From assembly GCF_025291715.1 (NCBI RefSeq), contig NZ_JAMBIZ010000015.1, forward strand, positions 18,872 to 82,871: 64,000 nt of DNA. Reading direction: 5' to 3'. Shown piece by piece: positions 42,308 through 51,354 of the stretch; positions within the stretch are counted from its first letter, which is position 1, and every line of letters starts with the position of its first letter. Under the pieces are notes generated by a model. The model was not told where the DNA came from. It made no database searches and was given only the letters and a program-made list of their open reading frames with translations. The position numbers were made by a program, and so were the translations under genes. Origin of the DNA: Metasolibacillus sp. Lineage in GTDB: Bacteria > Bacillota > Bacilli > Bacillales_A > Planococcaceae.

Positions 42308-43312
42308 ATGGCAAAAAACATTGCCTTCATTTTAGAATATAGTGAATGGAAAGGCTATTATCCATTTGAGCGTGCAGCAATTATGCAGGAATTATTAGCA
42401 ACAGAGCATATTTCGATTTTTTTAAAAGGAAATGATACACAAATTTTGGAGCAGCTAAATGGCTCACCTGTCATTTTTAAAAGCTACAGCGAGCTACCTA
42501 ACATACTGAAAGAGCAGCATTTTGATTTAATGATTTATGATGGCAATGACTCTACTGCGGAGCAGGCTCAATTATTGAAAGCACATTGCGATACACTTGT
42601 ACATTTTGATGATCGTGGCGAAGGAGCTACTTTTGCTGATGGCCATATCGTTGCATTGCGAGAGGAATCGCAGGAAATGATTCCCCCTAATATGCTGATT
42701 GGTAATTTTGGCTTCGCTACGCCAAATGAGCTGCTGCAAATCGCCTTTGAGGACAAGCTGGAAAATGACCTACCTCATATCGTTATCGCCTTTGAGGATG
42801 GTGATGAAAATAATTTAACGTATCGTACTTTGCGCCATTTGACACAGCTCCATATCCCACTAAAAATTTCTGTTGCGATTGATGAAAACTATCGTCATTC
42901 CGTAGAGGATCTACAAATGATGGTATTAAGCCGTCGCCATACATCCATTCACCAGCAACCAAATGCACTTTTATCATTACTCCCTAATGCCGATATCGTC
43001 GTTTGTAACGCCAATTACACACCTTACAAAATCGCCACGGTTGGCATTCCGTGCATCACAGCAGCACAAAATGAGCGCGAGCTGACAAATAATTTAAATC
43101 GTGAGCATAATGGCTTTGTGCATCTAGGCTTAGGTCGCAAAATGAAGCAATCGACCATTCAAAACGCGGTCATGGAGTTTGTATTGCATGAAGCAAGACG
43201 TGAACGTGCTATTTATAAGCAGCGTGCACTCGATTTACGTACAAGCAACGAAGCTTTACAGCAGCTTTTACTTGATTTAGCTTATGCTCGTCATGAAATA
43301 ATCCATATTTGA
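42308..43312 (+). CDS. PseG/SpsG-like nucleotide-sugar hydrolase or glycosyltransferase
   Basis: 334 residues with GT-B style two-lobe organisation. VHFDDRGEGATFADGHIV and VVCNANYTPYKIATVGIPCI correspond to the two PseG/MurG-like substrate sites. PseG removes UDP from a 2,4-diacetamido sugar in pseudaminic acid synthesis, and SpsG acts in spore coat polysaccharide; no other genes of these pathways are adjacent, so the role here is unclear. Ribosome site AAAGGATGGG. Overlapping its end is the promoter of the next gene. Confidence 0.65.
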   Translation: MAKNIAFILEYSEWKGYYPFERAAIMQELLATEHISIFLKGNDTQILEQLNGSPVIFKSYSELPNILKEQHFDLMIYDGNDSTAEQAQLLKAHCDTLVHFDDRGEGATFADGHIVALREESQEMIPPNMLIGNFGFATPNELLQIAFEDKLENDLPHIVIAFEDGDENNLTYRTLRHLTQLHIPLKISVAIDENYRHSVEDLQMMVLSRRHTSIHQQPNALLSLLPNADIVVCNANYTPYKIATVGIPCITAAQNERELTNNLNREHNGFVHLGLGRKMKQSTIQNAVMEFVLHEARRERAIYKQRALDLRTSNEALQQLLLDLAYARHEIIHI

Positions 43313-43338
43313 GTATACGGCATTGCATATGCTATAAT
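43309..43338 (+). promoter_or_regulatory. Promoter of the SE1832-family gene
   Basis: TTGAGT (43309-43314), an 18-base spacer and TATAAT (43333-43338). The -35 overlaps the stop region of the preceding gene. Confidence 0.6.
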
Positions 43339-43372
43339 TTACAGCAGAAAATAGGAAAAGAGGTCGTTGTTC

Positions 43373-43558
43373 ATGCTAACAAAGTCTCAATTACAGCAAG
43401 AAATTGCCGAACTGAAAATGGATTATGTTAATTTACAAGGTGATATGGAAAAGCTTGAATCATTAGGTCATGCAGACTCTGTGAAGCAAGCATTGACACG
43501 CCTTGAAAATATGGAAGCACGACTTGCAGAACTGAATAAACAGCTCGCGGCGTTGTAA
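43373..43558 (+). CDS. SE1832-family small coiled-coil protein
   Basis: 61 residues, highly charged, with heptad-like leucine spacing (LQQEIAELKMDYVNLQGDMEKLESLGH...LENMEARLAELNKQLAAL): two helices around a short turn. This matches the small SE1832 family of Firmicutes, whose function is not known. The ATG at 43373 has AGAGG 9 bases upstream. Own promoter and own terminator, so it is a single-gene unit. Confidence 0.8.
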   Translation: MLTKSQLQQEIAELKMDYVNLQGDMEKLESLGHADSVKQALTRLENMEARLAELNKQLAAL

Positions 43559-43574
43559 GCCCGCGAGTTTTTTC
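43544..43574 (+). terminator. Terminator with the gene's stop codon in its loop
   Basis: CTCGCGG (43544-43550) and CCGCGAG (43561-43567), a 10-base loop containing the TAA stop of the SE1832 gene, then TTTTTTC. Confidence 0.85.
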
Positions 43575-43603
43575 TTTGTATACTAATTATCGGAGGAATC
43601 GAT

Positions 43604-45178
43604 ATGGCAATATTAACAGTTGAAAATTTAGGTCATTCATTTGGTGACCGCACGCTTTTTAAAGATGTATCTTTCCGCATTGTAGAAGGCGATCACATCG
43701 GTCTTGTCGGTGCAAATGGTGTTGGGAAATCAACGCTGATGGGCATTATTACAGGCCAGCAAATCCATGATGCTGGGAAAGTTGAATGGCTGCCTAACAC
43801 ACATTACGGCTATTTAGACCAGCACGCTGTATTAACAGCAGGTCGCACAATGCGTGATGTATTGCGCGATGCCTTTTTACCACTTTATAAAAAAGAGGAA
43901 GAGCTAAACGAAATCGCGGGTAAAATGGCGGAGGCAACGCCAGAAGAGCTTGAAAAATTACTTGAGGATATGGCAGAAGTGCAGGATGCGCTTGATGCTG
44001 GCGATTTTTACACATTAGATATGAAAATCGAGGAGGTTGCACGTGGTCTTGGCTTAGATGCAATCGGATTAGAGCGTGATGTTGCAGCACTTTCTGGTGG
44101 TCAGCGTACAAAAGTTTTATTAGCAAAGCTTCTTTTAGAAAAGCCAAAAGTATTATTACTCGATGAGCCAACAAACTATTTAGATGAAGAGCATGTCACT
44201 TGGTTGAAAAACTATTTAAAAGGCTATCCGCATGCCTTCCTGCTTATTTCACACGATACGGAATTTATGAATGATGTAGTTGATGTTATTTTCCATTTAG
44301 AATTTTCAAAAATGAACCGTTACACAGCTACATATGAGAAGTTTTTAGAGCTAGCTGAAATTAATAAGCGTCAGCATATTGAGGCATATGAAAAACAACA
44401 GGAATTCATTAAAAAGCAAGAGGACTTTATCGCCAAAAATAAAGCGCGTTATTCAACAACTGGTCGCGCTAAATCACGTGCCAAGCAGCTTGACCGTCTT
44501 GAACGTATCGATCGCCCTGAAACAGCGATGAAGCCTGAGTTTGGCTTTAAGGAGGCACGCTCCTCTAGCCGCTATGTCGTAGAGGCAGAGAATTTACTTA
44601 TCGGATACGACAACCCATTGCTACCACCGTTAACATTCCAAATTGAGCGCGGCGAAAAAATCGCACTTGTTGGTATGAATGGTGTCGGGAAGTCTACTTT
44701 ATTAAAAACAATGCTAGGCAAAATTAATCCATTAGGTGGCAAAGTCATTCGTGGTGATTATTTATATCCTTCTTACTTCGAACAAGAAGTAAAGGCAGAA
44801 AAAATTACGCCAATTGATGATGTATGGAATGCCTTCCCATCAATGGAGCAGGCACAAGTACGTGCAGCACTTGCTCGTGCAGGCTTAAAAACAGAGCATA
44901 TTACACGCCCATTAAGCTCATTGTCAGGGGGCGAGCAGGCAAAGGTTCGCCTATGTAAACTAATGATGAATGAGGCAAACTGGCTCATCTTTGATGAACC
45001 GACAAACCATTTAGATGTTGATGCAAAAGAAGAATTGAAACGTGCAATGAAAGAATTCAAGGGCACAATCGTTCTCGTATCACATGAGCCTGACTTTTAT
45101 GAAGGACTTGTGACAAAAACTTGGAACGTACAAGATTGGTTTACAACAGGTCGCACAATTGAATTAGAAGAACAATAG
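43604..45178 (+). CDS. ABC-F family ATPase (YkpA/YbiT-like)
   Basis: 524 residues with two ABC ATPase cassettes and no membrane spans: Walker A GANGVGKST and GMNGVGKST, signatures LSGGQRTKVLLAKLL and LSGGEQAKVRLCKLM, Walker B LLLDEPTNYLD and IFDEPTNHLD. The linker between them (about residues 240-300) is charged and helical as in the P-site tRNA interaction motif. ABC-F proteins of this branch act on ribosomes in translation. GGAGGA precedes the ATG. No antibiotic-resistance extension is seen. Confidence 0.9.
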   Translation: MAILTVENLGHSFGDRTLFKDVSFRIVEGDHIGLVGANGVGKSTLMGIITGQQIHDAGKVEWLPNTHYGYLDQHAVLTAGRTMRDVLRDAFLPLYKKEEELNEIAGKMAEATPEELEKLLEDMAEVQDALDAGDFYTLDMKIEEVARGLGLDAIGLERDVAALSGGQRTKVLLAKLLLEKPKVLLLDEPTNYLDEEHVTWLKNYLKGYPHAFLLISHDTEFMNDVVDVIFHLEFSKMNRYTATYEKFLELAEINKRQHIEAYEKQQEFIKKQEDFIAKNKARYSTTGRAKSRAKQLDRLERIDRPETAMKPEFGFKEARSSSRYVVEAENLLIGYDNPLLPPLTFQIERGEKIALVGMNGVGKSTLLKTMLGKINPLGGKVIRGDYLYPSYFEQEVKAEKITPIDDVWNAFPSMEQAQVRAALARAGLKTEHITRPLSSLSGGEQAKVRLCKLMMNEANWLIFDEPTNHLDVDAKEELKRAMKEFKGTIVLVSHEPDFYEGLVTKTWNVQDWFTTGRTIELEEQ

Positions 45179-45214
45179 TAGAAAAAACTGTAGTAAATTA
45201 CTACAGTTTTTTCT
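45179..45214 (+). terminator. Terminator of the ABC-F gene
   Basis: TAGAAAAAACTGTAGTA pairs with TACTACAGTTTTTTCTA around a 3-base loop, starting at the base after the stop codon; A/T tracts on both sides. Confidence 0.9.
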
Positions 45215-45353
45215 ATTGCAATCTTTTATTTTTTTCATTTTCTATGAAACTTTTTTCTATTTTTTGCGTATATATTATTAAGAAAGCGGGTATATATTAA
45301 TTAGGGTATTAATTACTGCTTTAACAATAAAAAAATTTTAAAAAACAATTGCA

Positions 45354-45407
45354 TTACAATTAACTTAGTTGTAAGATATAAATATAAGTAATTACCTTAC
45401 AAGTAAG
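45354..45407 (+). promoter_or_regulatory. Cluster of TTAC/GTAA inverted repeats upstream of spx-like/marR
   Basis: TTACAA (45354-45359) and TTGTAA (45369-45374) are inverted with a 9-base gap; a second palindrome CTTAC-AA-GTAAG lies at 45396-45407, and GTAATTAC between them. Such AT-rich dyads are typical MarR-family operators, and a MarR gene is second in the downstream unit, so autoregulation is likely. Confidence 0.5.
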
Positions 45408-45438
45408 TTACTAATGTAAAGGAAGAGAGGAATTTATT

Positions 45439-45840
45439 ATGTCAGTAACAATTTATACACAATCAAGCTGTTCCTCATCACGAAAAGCATTAAAATGGTT
45501 AAACGAAAATAACATTTCATACAATGAGAAACGTATTACATCTCAGCCGCTAACATTAGCTGAGTTTAAAAATATTTTAAGCATGACAGAAGATGGAACA
45601 GATGAAATTATTGCAACAAATTCAAACGACTTTAAAAATCTTGATGTCGATATCGAACAGCTTTCAATCCAAGAGTTATATGCATTAATTCAAAAATACC
45701 CACGCATGTTGCGTAGTCCTATTTTACTCGATGAAAAACGCATCCAAGTCGGTTATAATGAAATGGACATTCGTCGCTTCATTCCACGTAAAGTACGTGC
45801 GTTTGAGCTGAATGCTTTGCAAAAATTGGCGGTTGAATAA
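45439..45840 (+). CDS. Spx/ArsC-family regulator lacking the second redox cysteine
   Basis: 133 residues, the Spx length. Shared with Spx: MTEDGTDEIIAT (with the glycine that contacts the RNA polymerase alpha subunit), LIQKYPRMLRSPILLDEKRIQVGYNE and IRRFIPRKVR. Spx uses a CxxC disulfide switch at residues 10-13; here the motif is C11-S-S-S14, so only one cysteine remains and this switch cannot form. It may be constitutively in one state or be regulated by abundance. AAGGAAGAGAGG precedes the ATG. It is followed 41 bases later by a MarR gene and shares its promoter region. Confidence 0.85.
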   Translation: MSVTIYTQSSCSSSRKALKWLNENNISYNEKRITSQPLTLAEFKNILSMTEDGTDEIIATNSNDFKNLDVDIEQLSIQELYALIQKYPRMLRSPILLDEKRIQVGYNEMDIRRFIPRKVRAFELNALQKLAVE

Positions 45841-45881
45841 GTCGCCTTTTTTGCATGAAAGAAAGTTTGGAGATGACAAAC

Positions 45882-46310
45882 ATGGGTGATTATAAACATG
45901 AGCATTTAACACCACTTTTCGAAGCAGTAGCTGCCTTAGAGCGTAGAATTGCCAATGAATGGAATAGCTTAAATGAGCTTGGCTTCTCGAAATCACATAT
46001 TTTAATTTTAGACTTTCTAGCAAATGAAGGTCCAAAGCGCCCCTCTGCCATTGCGGAGTATTTAAAAGTGACAACAGGTGGCGTAACCGTATTAACAACA
46101 AAGCTTTTAAAATCGGGCTTTATCGAAAAAGCACAAAACGAAAATGACCGCCGCGCCTCACAAATTACGATTACTGAGTCGGGTAGAGCTATTTTAAACG
46201 AATCGCGCGAGCAAGTGAACACATTGATTCATCAGCTTTTTGGCATGCTTACAGAGGAAGAAATCGAAAGCCTACGCCAAATTTTTATCAAATGTGCAAA
46301 CTTTAAATAG
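45882..46310 (+). CDS. MarR-family transcriptional regulator
   Basis: 142 residues, winged helix with SAIAEYLKVTTGGVTVLTTKLLKSGFIEKAQNENDRRASQITITESG, the MarR DNA-binding block with the conserved DRR wing. No N-terminal sensing cysteine of the OhrR type; the only Cys is near the C-terminus. The ATG at 45882 has TTGGAG 9 bases upstream; the earlier ATG at 45855 has no ribosome site. Probably represses the spx-like/marR unit through the TTAC/GTAA dyads. Confidence 0.85.
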   Translation: MGDYKHEHLTPLFEAVAALERRIANEWNSLNELGFSKSHILILDFLANEGPKRPSAIAEYLKVTTGGVTVLTTKLLKSGFIEKAQNENDRRASQITITESGRAILNESREQVNTLIHQLFGMLTEEEIESLRQIFIKCANFK

Positions 46311-46316
46311 AAGTGT

Positions 46317-46347
46317 ACGCATGAAATCTGTGATTTCATGCGTTTTT
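46317..46347 (+). terminator. Terminator of the spx-like/marR unit
   Basis: ACGCATGAAATC (46317-46328) and GATTTCATGCGT (46332-46343), loop TGT, then TTTTT. Confidence 0.9.
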
Positions 46348-46362
46348 TGATCAGTGATACAT

Positions 46363-46446
46363 TTTATTCTACGTTTTTTGAAGCTTATTCTACGTTTTCA
46401 AGGATTTATTCTACGTTTTTCAAAGTTTATTCTACATTCGAAAAAA
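46363..46446. repeat. Array B: four 21-bp units, core TTTATTCTACGTTTT
   Basis: Units begin at 46363, 46384, 46405 and 46426, exactly 21 bases apart. The core differs from array A by one base (TTCTACG against TTCCACG); the last unit is degenerate (TACATTCG). It lies between the marR terminator and the stop of the ECF sigma gene (46459), so between converging genes. Confidence 0.9.
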
Positions 46447-46458
46447 TCGCCCTACCTC

Positions 46459-47007
46459 TTATGCTGGTAGGACGACATCTGCTAGTTTATGATCAGCTAA
46501 TAGCATTTCTTTTAAGCGTGCTTTAGCACGGAATAAACGCGATTTCACAGTACCAATCGATACTTTCATTAACGTTGAAATTTCAGCTAATGAGTATTGA
46601 TCGACATAGAAATACCATAATGTTTTTTGGTAAATAGCATCAAGCTCATGCATTTTTTCTTGCACAATTTTCGTAATTTCTACTTTCTCTACTTGTTCCT
46701 CTGTTGAAACATCATTATTGGGAACCAAATCTAAAATCGGAACGTCTAATTGTTCAGGTTGGTTCATCATGTACTTACTACGTCTTACATTTTTGCGATA
46801 GCGGTCGCGGAATGTGTTCATTGTAATTGTTGTTAGCCAAGCTTTTACATGGTCAACTTGTTCAATCGTTGCTTCATAGCGTACAACTTTTACCCATACC
46901 TCTTGCATTAAGTCTTCCGCCTCTAGCGTGTTGCGTGTAAGCTTTAAGCAAAGGTGGTATATGTAGCGATTATATTCATCATAAACTTTCGTTAACATTT
47001 CATTCAT
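46459..47007 (-). CDS. ECF (group 4) RNA polymerase sigma factor, no adjacent anti-sigma
   Basis: 182 residues with sigma-70 region 2 (YHLCLKLTRNTLEAEDLMQEVWVKVVRY, MNTFRDRYRK) and region 4 (LWYFYVDQYSLAEISTLMKVSIGTVKSRLFRAKARLKE). The ATG at 47007 has GGAGG 8 bases upstream; the in-frame upstream extension has a poor context. ECF genes are usually followed by an anti-sigma gene; here the next feature downstream is array B and then a convergent gene, so the anti-sigma, if any, is elsewhere. The regulon is unknown. Confidence 0.85.
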   Translation of the reverse strand: MNEMLTKVYDEYNRYIYHLCLKLTRNTLEAEDLMQEVWVKVVRYEATIEQVDHVKAWLTTITMNTFRDRYRKNVRRSKYMMNQPEQLDVPILDLVPNNDVSTEEQVEKVEITKIVQEKMHELDAIYQKTLWYFYVDQYSLAEISTLMKVSIGTVKSRLFRAKARLKEMLLADHKLADVVLPA

Positions 47008-47229
47008 TGTTACTGCCTCCGTTCGGTCTGCTTCATTAACCTCATTTTCGCAAATTCCTTCCTTACGCTCTATCGCATTTACTTTCAATTTCCTTACAAT
47101 TGTGTAAGCTTCGATGTCATCTACAAATTATGTATGCCCTCTTCGCCAAGTTATACCTCTTTTTCAAAACCCTTATACCCCTTTTGAAAAATTTTTACAC
47201 TCTTAAAGAAGGAATTTACGTTTATTTTG

Positions 47230-47260
47230 TTGAATATAATTTCAATGAAAATAAATTCAA
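47230..47260 (+). promoter_or_regulatory. Candidate TetR operator over the -10 box
   Basis: TTGAAT (47230-47235) and ATTCAA (47255-47260) form an inverted pair 19 bases apart, with TATAAT at 47235-47240 inside. It lies 17 bases before the TetR start, a typical autoregulatory position. Confidence 0.45.
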
Positions 47261-47276
47261 TAAAGAGGGTATTTAT

Positions 47277-47852
47277 ATGAACAGTAGACAACAGCAAAAA
47301 GAGCAAAGACGACAGCTTATTTTACAAGCCGCCTTAGATTTATTTATTCGCAAAGGCTATGGGGAAACGAAAATTGCCGATATTGCCAAAGCAGCCAATA
47401 TGAGTATGGGTCTACTCTTTCATTATTTTGAATCGAAGGAAAAGTTATATGAAACTCTTATTCGTATCGGCAGCGAAAAATTAAAGATGGAACTAAATTT
47501 TGCGGAGGCATCGCCATTGATGATTTTTCAATATGTGACTGAGGACATTTTTCAAACAATTAATGCCAACCCATTTGCAGCAAAAATGTTCGTCTTAATG
47601 GAAAATGCACAGCATTTAGATACTTTGCCCTCAGATATAAAAGAAATGCTTGCTGAGGCAAATACACTTATTGCAAAAAGCATCCCACTCATTGAAGAAG
47701 GTCAGCGCTTAAATGAAATAAGAGAAGGAAATCCGCAGGCACTAGCGATTGCTTTTTGGAATTCCTTGCAAGGCATCGCGCAGCACATCGCCTTACAGCC
47801 TAATGCACCTTGTCCTGAGGCAGAGTGGATTATTGCTATATTAAAAAAATAG
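47277..47852 (+). CDS. TetR/AcrR-family regulator
   Basis: 191 residues; N-terminal helix-turn-helix LFIRKGYGETKIADIAKAANMSMGLLFHYFESKEKLYETLI, followed by a helical ligand domain. The ATG at 47277 has AGAGGG 9 bases upstream; the open frame upstream of it is non-coding. Pairs with the CPBP protease gene 14 bases downstream and probably controls both. Confidence 0.87.
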   Translation: MNSRQQQKEQRRQLILQAALDLFIRKGYGETKIADIAKAANMSMGLLFHYFESKEKLYETLIRIGSEKLKMELNFAEASPLMIFQYVTEDIFQTINANPFAAKMFVLMENAQHLDTLPSDIKEMLAEANTLIAKSIPLIEEGQRLNEIREGNPQALAIAFWNSLQGIAQHIALQPNAPCPEAEWIIAILKK

Positions 47853-47866
47853 GGAGGGAATAAGAA

Positions 47867-48697
47867 ATGAAGACAAAAAGAAATATTATGATTTTTATTG
47901 TAGTTGCATTGCTATGTGGCTGGCTTGGTGTTGCAGTCGATTATTTTATACCTGAGCAGCCTGAAGGTAATACACTTGGAATGGGGCTTTGGCTAGTTAT
48001 TCCACTACTTGCAACGATTATTTTACGCGCTTTTGCAGGAGATGGCTGGCGCGATATGGGGCTTGCATTGAATTTTAAAGGTAATGTGAAATGGTATTTG
48101 ATAGCATTGGCAATTTATCCTGCTACAACATTTCTTTTGCTGCTATTTGGTTATGTAACAGGCTGGATTAATTTTTCTAATTTTAATATACAAGCTGTTA
48201 TCACTGCTTTTACTAGCATATTTGTCATCCAATTTATCAAAAACATTTTCGAGGAATCTGTTTGGCGTGGCTATTTAACAAGCAAGCTTCTCCAGCTAAA
48301 AGCAAATGATTTTTGGCTTTATCTAACAGTCGGAGGTGTTTGGGGTGCATGGCATCTCCCCTACTTCCTCGTATTTTTACCCGCAAGCGATATTGCTAGC
48401 GTGCTACCAGTTAACCGTTTAGCCTTTGCGATTATTGGTATTTTAACGATGATTGTATGGACGATTATGTATACAGAAATTTATTTAATGACAAGAAGCA
48501 TTTGGCCACTTGTTTTGATGCATGCAACAGAGGATGCACTTATTAACCCGTTAATGCTAGACGGTTATATTCAGATTGCGCAAGGTAAGGAGTTTTTCGT
48601 TTCACCAACAGCAGGAATTGTAACAACCGTAATGTATTTAATGATTGGGTTAGCTTTGCGAGCTAAAAGAAGGGCTGCCCGTTTAGACACGCCCTAG
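47867..48697 (+). CDS. CPBP-family intramembrane metalloprotease (CAAX/bacteriocin-processing type)
   Basis: 276 residues with about eight hydrophobic segments. CPBP motifs in order: EESVWRGYL (EExxxR), WGAWHLPYF (motif 2 His) and LMHATEDAL (motif 3). The family includes bacteriocin self-immunity and CAAX prenyl endopeptidase-like proteins. GGAGGG precedes the ATG. Transcribed with the TetR gene. The last 15 bases overlap the end of the convergent MBL-fold gene. Confidence 0.83.
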   Translation: MKTKRNIMIFIVVALLCGWLGVAVDYFIPEQPEGNTLGMGLWLVIPLLATIILRAFAGDGWRDMGLALNFKGNVKWYLIALAIYPATTFLLLLFGYVTGWINFSNFNIQAVITAFTSIFVIQFIKNIFEESVWRGYLTSKLLQLKANDFWLYLTVGGVWGAWHLPYFLVFLPASDIASVLPVNRLAFAIIGILTMIVWTIMYTEIYLMTRSIWPLVLMHATEDALINPLMLDGYIQIAQGKEFFVSPTAGIVTTVMYLMIGLALRAKRRAARLDTP

Positions 48698-49684
48698 CTG
48701 CACTGGAAATGCACTATGAAAATAAATCACTTGCTTTGCACGTATTTGCTGTGAGAGCTGCACAATATCCTCATAATCTGGATGTGTTTTATAGAAGAAA
48801 TGATGATACGCACCTTTTTTATGCAAATACCCTGTATAAATTGCAATCGCCTGTGGATAATGCTTCACCTGTTGCTCAGCTACAAAATAAAGACCTGTCT
48901 TTATATTGTCCATAGGCGACCAAAATACTTCTCTTACAGCATTTTCAATTTGGATATTACTTTGAGACTCTATATATTGCTGAAACAAAGCTTGTAATGA
49001 TTGTTCTACATATATAGGTCTTGCTGTATGCTGATAAAGATATGTAGCAATATCTAATGTTTTCCCAGAAAAAGAGGAAGGGAAAATAATTGACTGCTGT
49101 GGATAATCTTGTACAAATTGCGCAATTTGCTGCAAAACTACTTGATTATCCACATGCTTCTCCACATGCCCACTGTCAATGAAAGCAATATCATATAGCA
49201 GATCATCCTGTGGCAACGTCGTCTGCAATACATAAGTGTCTGCAACATAATCACCAGAGTAAAAAATCATTTTACTTCTAAAGCGAATTTGATACCAAAC
49301 ACTACCGATTACATGCCCGCTATAGCCCCATTTAAACGCTAACTGGTCGCTAATTGACACCCACTGTCCTAAAGATGCATCGGAAAATATAGATGTATTG
49401 CGATAGCATTGCTTAAGCTGGCGCTGTGTTAGCTTACTCATCACAATCGGTCCTGTGTAGCCTAGCTGCTCAGCAATTGGCAGCGCCCCAACATGATCAA
49501 TGTGGGAATGTGAAATAAAAATCGCTGTTAGCTTTTCAATATGCGCTGCTGTTAAGCTTGGTGGCGTTTTTTGTGCATTTTTCATAATACCGCAATCCAA
49601 TAAAATCGCTTGACCATCTACTTCAATGTAAAAGCAATTGCGCCCATACTCGCCCACGCCACCTAAAATTTCAACATTAAGCAT
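48683..49684 (-). CDS. MBL-fold metallo-hydrolase (RNase J/YhfI-like)
   Basis: 333 residues. HSHIDHVGALPI is the HxHxDH metal motif; GHVIGSVWYQIRF, FYSGDY and a C-terminal VIYFHSAF supply further ligands. It resembles the RNase J/beta-CASP-like branch more than lactamases, but the beta-CASP insert is not clear. The ATG overlaps the stop of the permease gene by 8 bases, so it is translated from the ABC transporter mRNA, suggesting that it processes the imported compound. Convergent with, and overlapping by 15 bases, the CPBP gene. Confidence 0.78.
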   Translation of the reverse strand: MLNVEILGGVGEYGRNCFYIEVDGQAILLDCGIMKNAQKTPPSLTAAHIEKLTAIFISHSHIDHVGALPIAEQLGYTGPIVMSKLTQRQLKQCYRNTSIFSDASLGQWVSISDQLAFKWGYSGHVIGSVWYQIRFRSKMIFYSGDYVADTYVLQTTLPQDDLLYDIAFIDSGHVEKHVDNQVVLQQIAQFVQDYPQQSIIFPSSFSGKTLDIATYLYQHTARPIYVEQSLQALFQQYIESQSNIQIENAVREVFWSPMDNIKTGLYFVAEQQVKHYPQAIAIYTGYLHKKGAYHHFFYKTHPDYEDIVQLSQQIRAKQVIYFHSAFPVQLGRV

Positions 49685-51337
49685 TTGTTTGCTTCCCTCC
49701 CCTTTGCATCCACTCCAGCAAAAACATAAAGAGCACTGTAATAATAACTGTCATAACAGCCACAGCCATTCCCACACTGCCATTACCTTGCTCAAACTGG
49801 CTATAAATAAAGGTAGCCCCTGTTTCAACAGAAGGAGGTAAAATTAACAAACCTGCTACGAGCTCACGCATCGAAATAATAAAGGTCATCATCATGCCAG
49901 CAACAATGCCCTGCATCAAGAGCGGAATAATAATTTGCACATAGATAGCCCATTTATTACGCCCAAAAATAGCTGCTGATTGAAAAATGGAAGCATCCAA
50001 TTGTGTAAATGCAGATTTTGTATATTGCACAGAATACGGCAAAAATAATACGCAATATGTGACAACCACCATCGCCTTCGTATTGTAAATTGTAAAAGGT
50101 AATAGCGGTGAATTCCAAAACATAATCAAGCCAACGACAAAGACAATACCAGGAATAATATTTGGCGTTAAGCTAAAGAAATCTAATAGCTGCTGCTTTT
50201 TCGTTTGCCCCTTTTTCACATATAAAGCAATACATAGTCCAAGCACTGCGGTAATAATCGCCGTTAGAATGGAGAAAACAAAGCTATTCATAAATGCTGT
50301 AAAGCCTGCGCTACCAGCTGTAAATATTTCTCCGTATGCAGCCAATGTAAAATTGCCCGCTTGCAAGCCATCTCCACGCACCTTTTGCAAGGACGTAACG
50401 ATAATAGAGAAGTAAGGCACAGCTATCGATAATAATAAAATAATCGTCACAAAAAGCCATGCCCCAAGCTTTATAAACCAAGGCTCTCGTATTTCACGCA
50501 GAGCTGGTGTTTTGCCTGAAAGCACACCATATGTATATTTGTGACCAATCCAATTTTGGAAATACCAAATAATTAAGCAAATTGAAAGTAAAAACAATGA
50601 TAAAGATGTCGCCATACGAATATCAACAGGCCATCTTGAAAGATAGGAATGTATTTCTGTTGTAAATACTTGAAAGCCAATTCGACTACCAAATGTAGCG
50701 GGTGTTCCAAATTCAGCTAATGTTTTAATAAAGATCAACAGGCTCCCTAACACATAGCTCGATACTGTTAATGGCAAAACAATTTTAAACCAATTGCGCC
50801 AAGCCCCCTTGCCAAAAATTAAAGCCGCATCTATAAATGAGCCATTAATTCGAAGCAGCGTATTTTTCAGCATTAAATAGAGAAACGGAAATAAATGCAA
50901 ACTCATAATTAATACCATGCCAAAAAGTGTGAAAAACAGCTCAGAAAGCCATGCCGCACTTGGTAGTAATTGCTGTAAAAATCCGTTGTGCTGCATAAAT
51001 AAAATCCAGCCCATTGAGCCTATATAAGGTGGTGTCATAAAAGGAATTGTTAGCACAATATCTAACCAATTATATTTTGCTAAACTTGTTTCGTGCGAAT
51101 AAGCGCCATCGGAAAAGCAATAATTGTTGTGCCAATAATGACAAATAAGCCGAGCAATAACGAATTCGATAACGTTTGCCATAAGCGATTTTGCGAAAAT
51201 AATCGCTGTAACTGCTCCATATTCAATTGTCCATCTTGCACGAATGTATAAAATACAAGAGCTATTATTGGTGCAATGGCAAACGTGCTAACGATTGCTA
51301 TTAATAAAATAAAACTACGTTTGCTTTCCATCACCAT
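49677..51337 (-). pseudogene. FbpB-type two-domain ABC permease, interrupted by a frameshift
   Basis: Two frames together encode one fused permease of about 553 residues with 12 membrane spans and two EAA loops (IDAALIFGKGAWRNWFKIVLPL; FQSAAIFGRNKWAIYVQIIIPL). The first 83 residues run from ATG 51337 in one frame to a TAG at 51082-51080. The rest continues in a second frame (TSLAKYNWLDIVLTIPF). Adding one A to the minus-strand AAA at 51091-51089 joins them as RTK-TSLAK. So a one-base loss in a short homopolymer has inactivated the gene, or the read is wrong there. No good slippery heptamer for programmed shifting is present. Intact homologues are single proteins. Confidence 0.85.
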
Positions 51338-51354
51338 ATATTTCAGTCCCTTCT

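Noticed and set aside
47100..47276. N-terminal extension of the TetR protein
   Set aside because: The frame is open by chance across the promoter region; the helix-turn-helix and ribosome site place the start at 47277.
51077..51100. Programmed -1 frameshift in the permease
   Set aside because: The site is CGAAACAA, not an X-XXY-YYZ slippery heptamer, and no downstream stem is evident. Homologues are single-frame, so mutation or read error is simpler.
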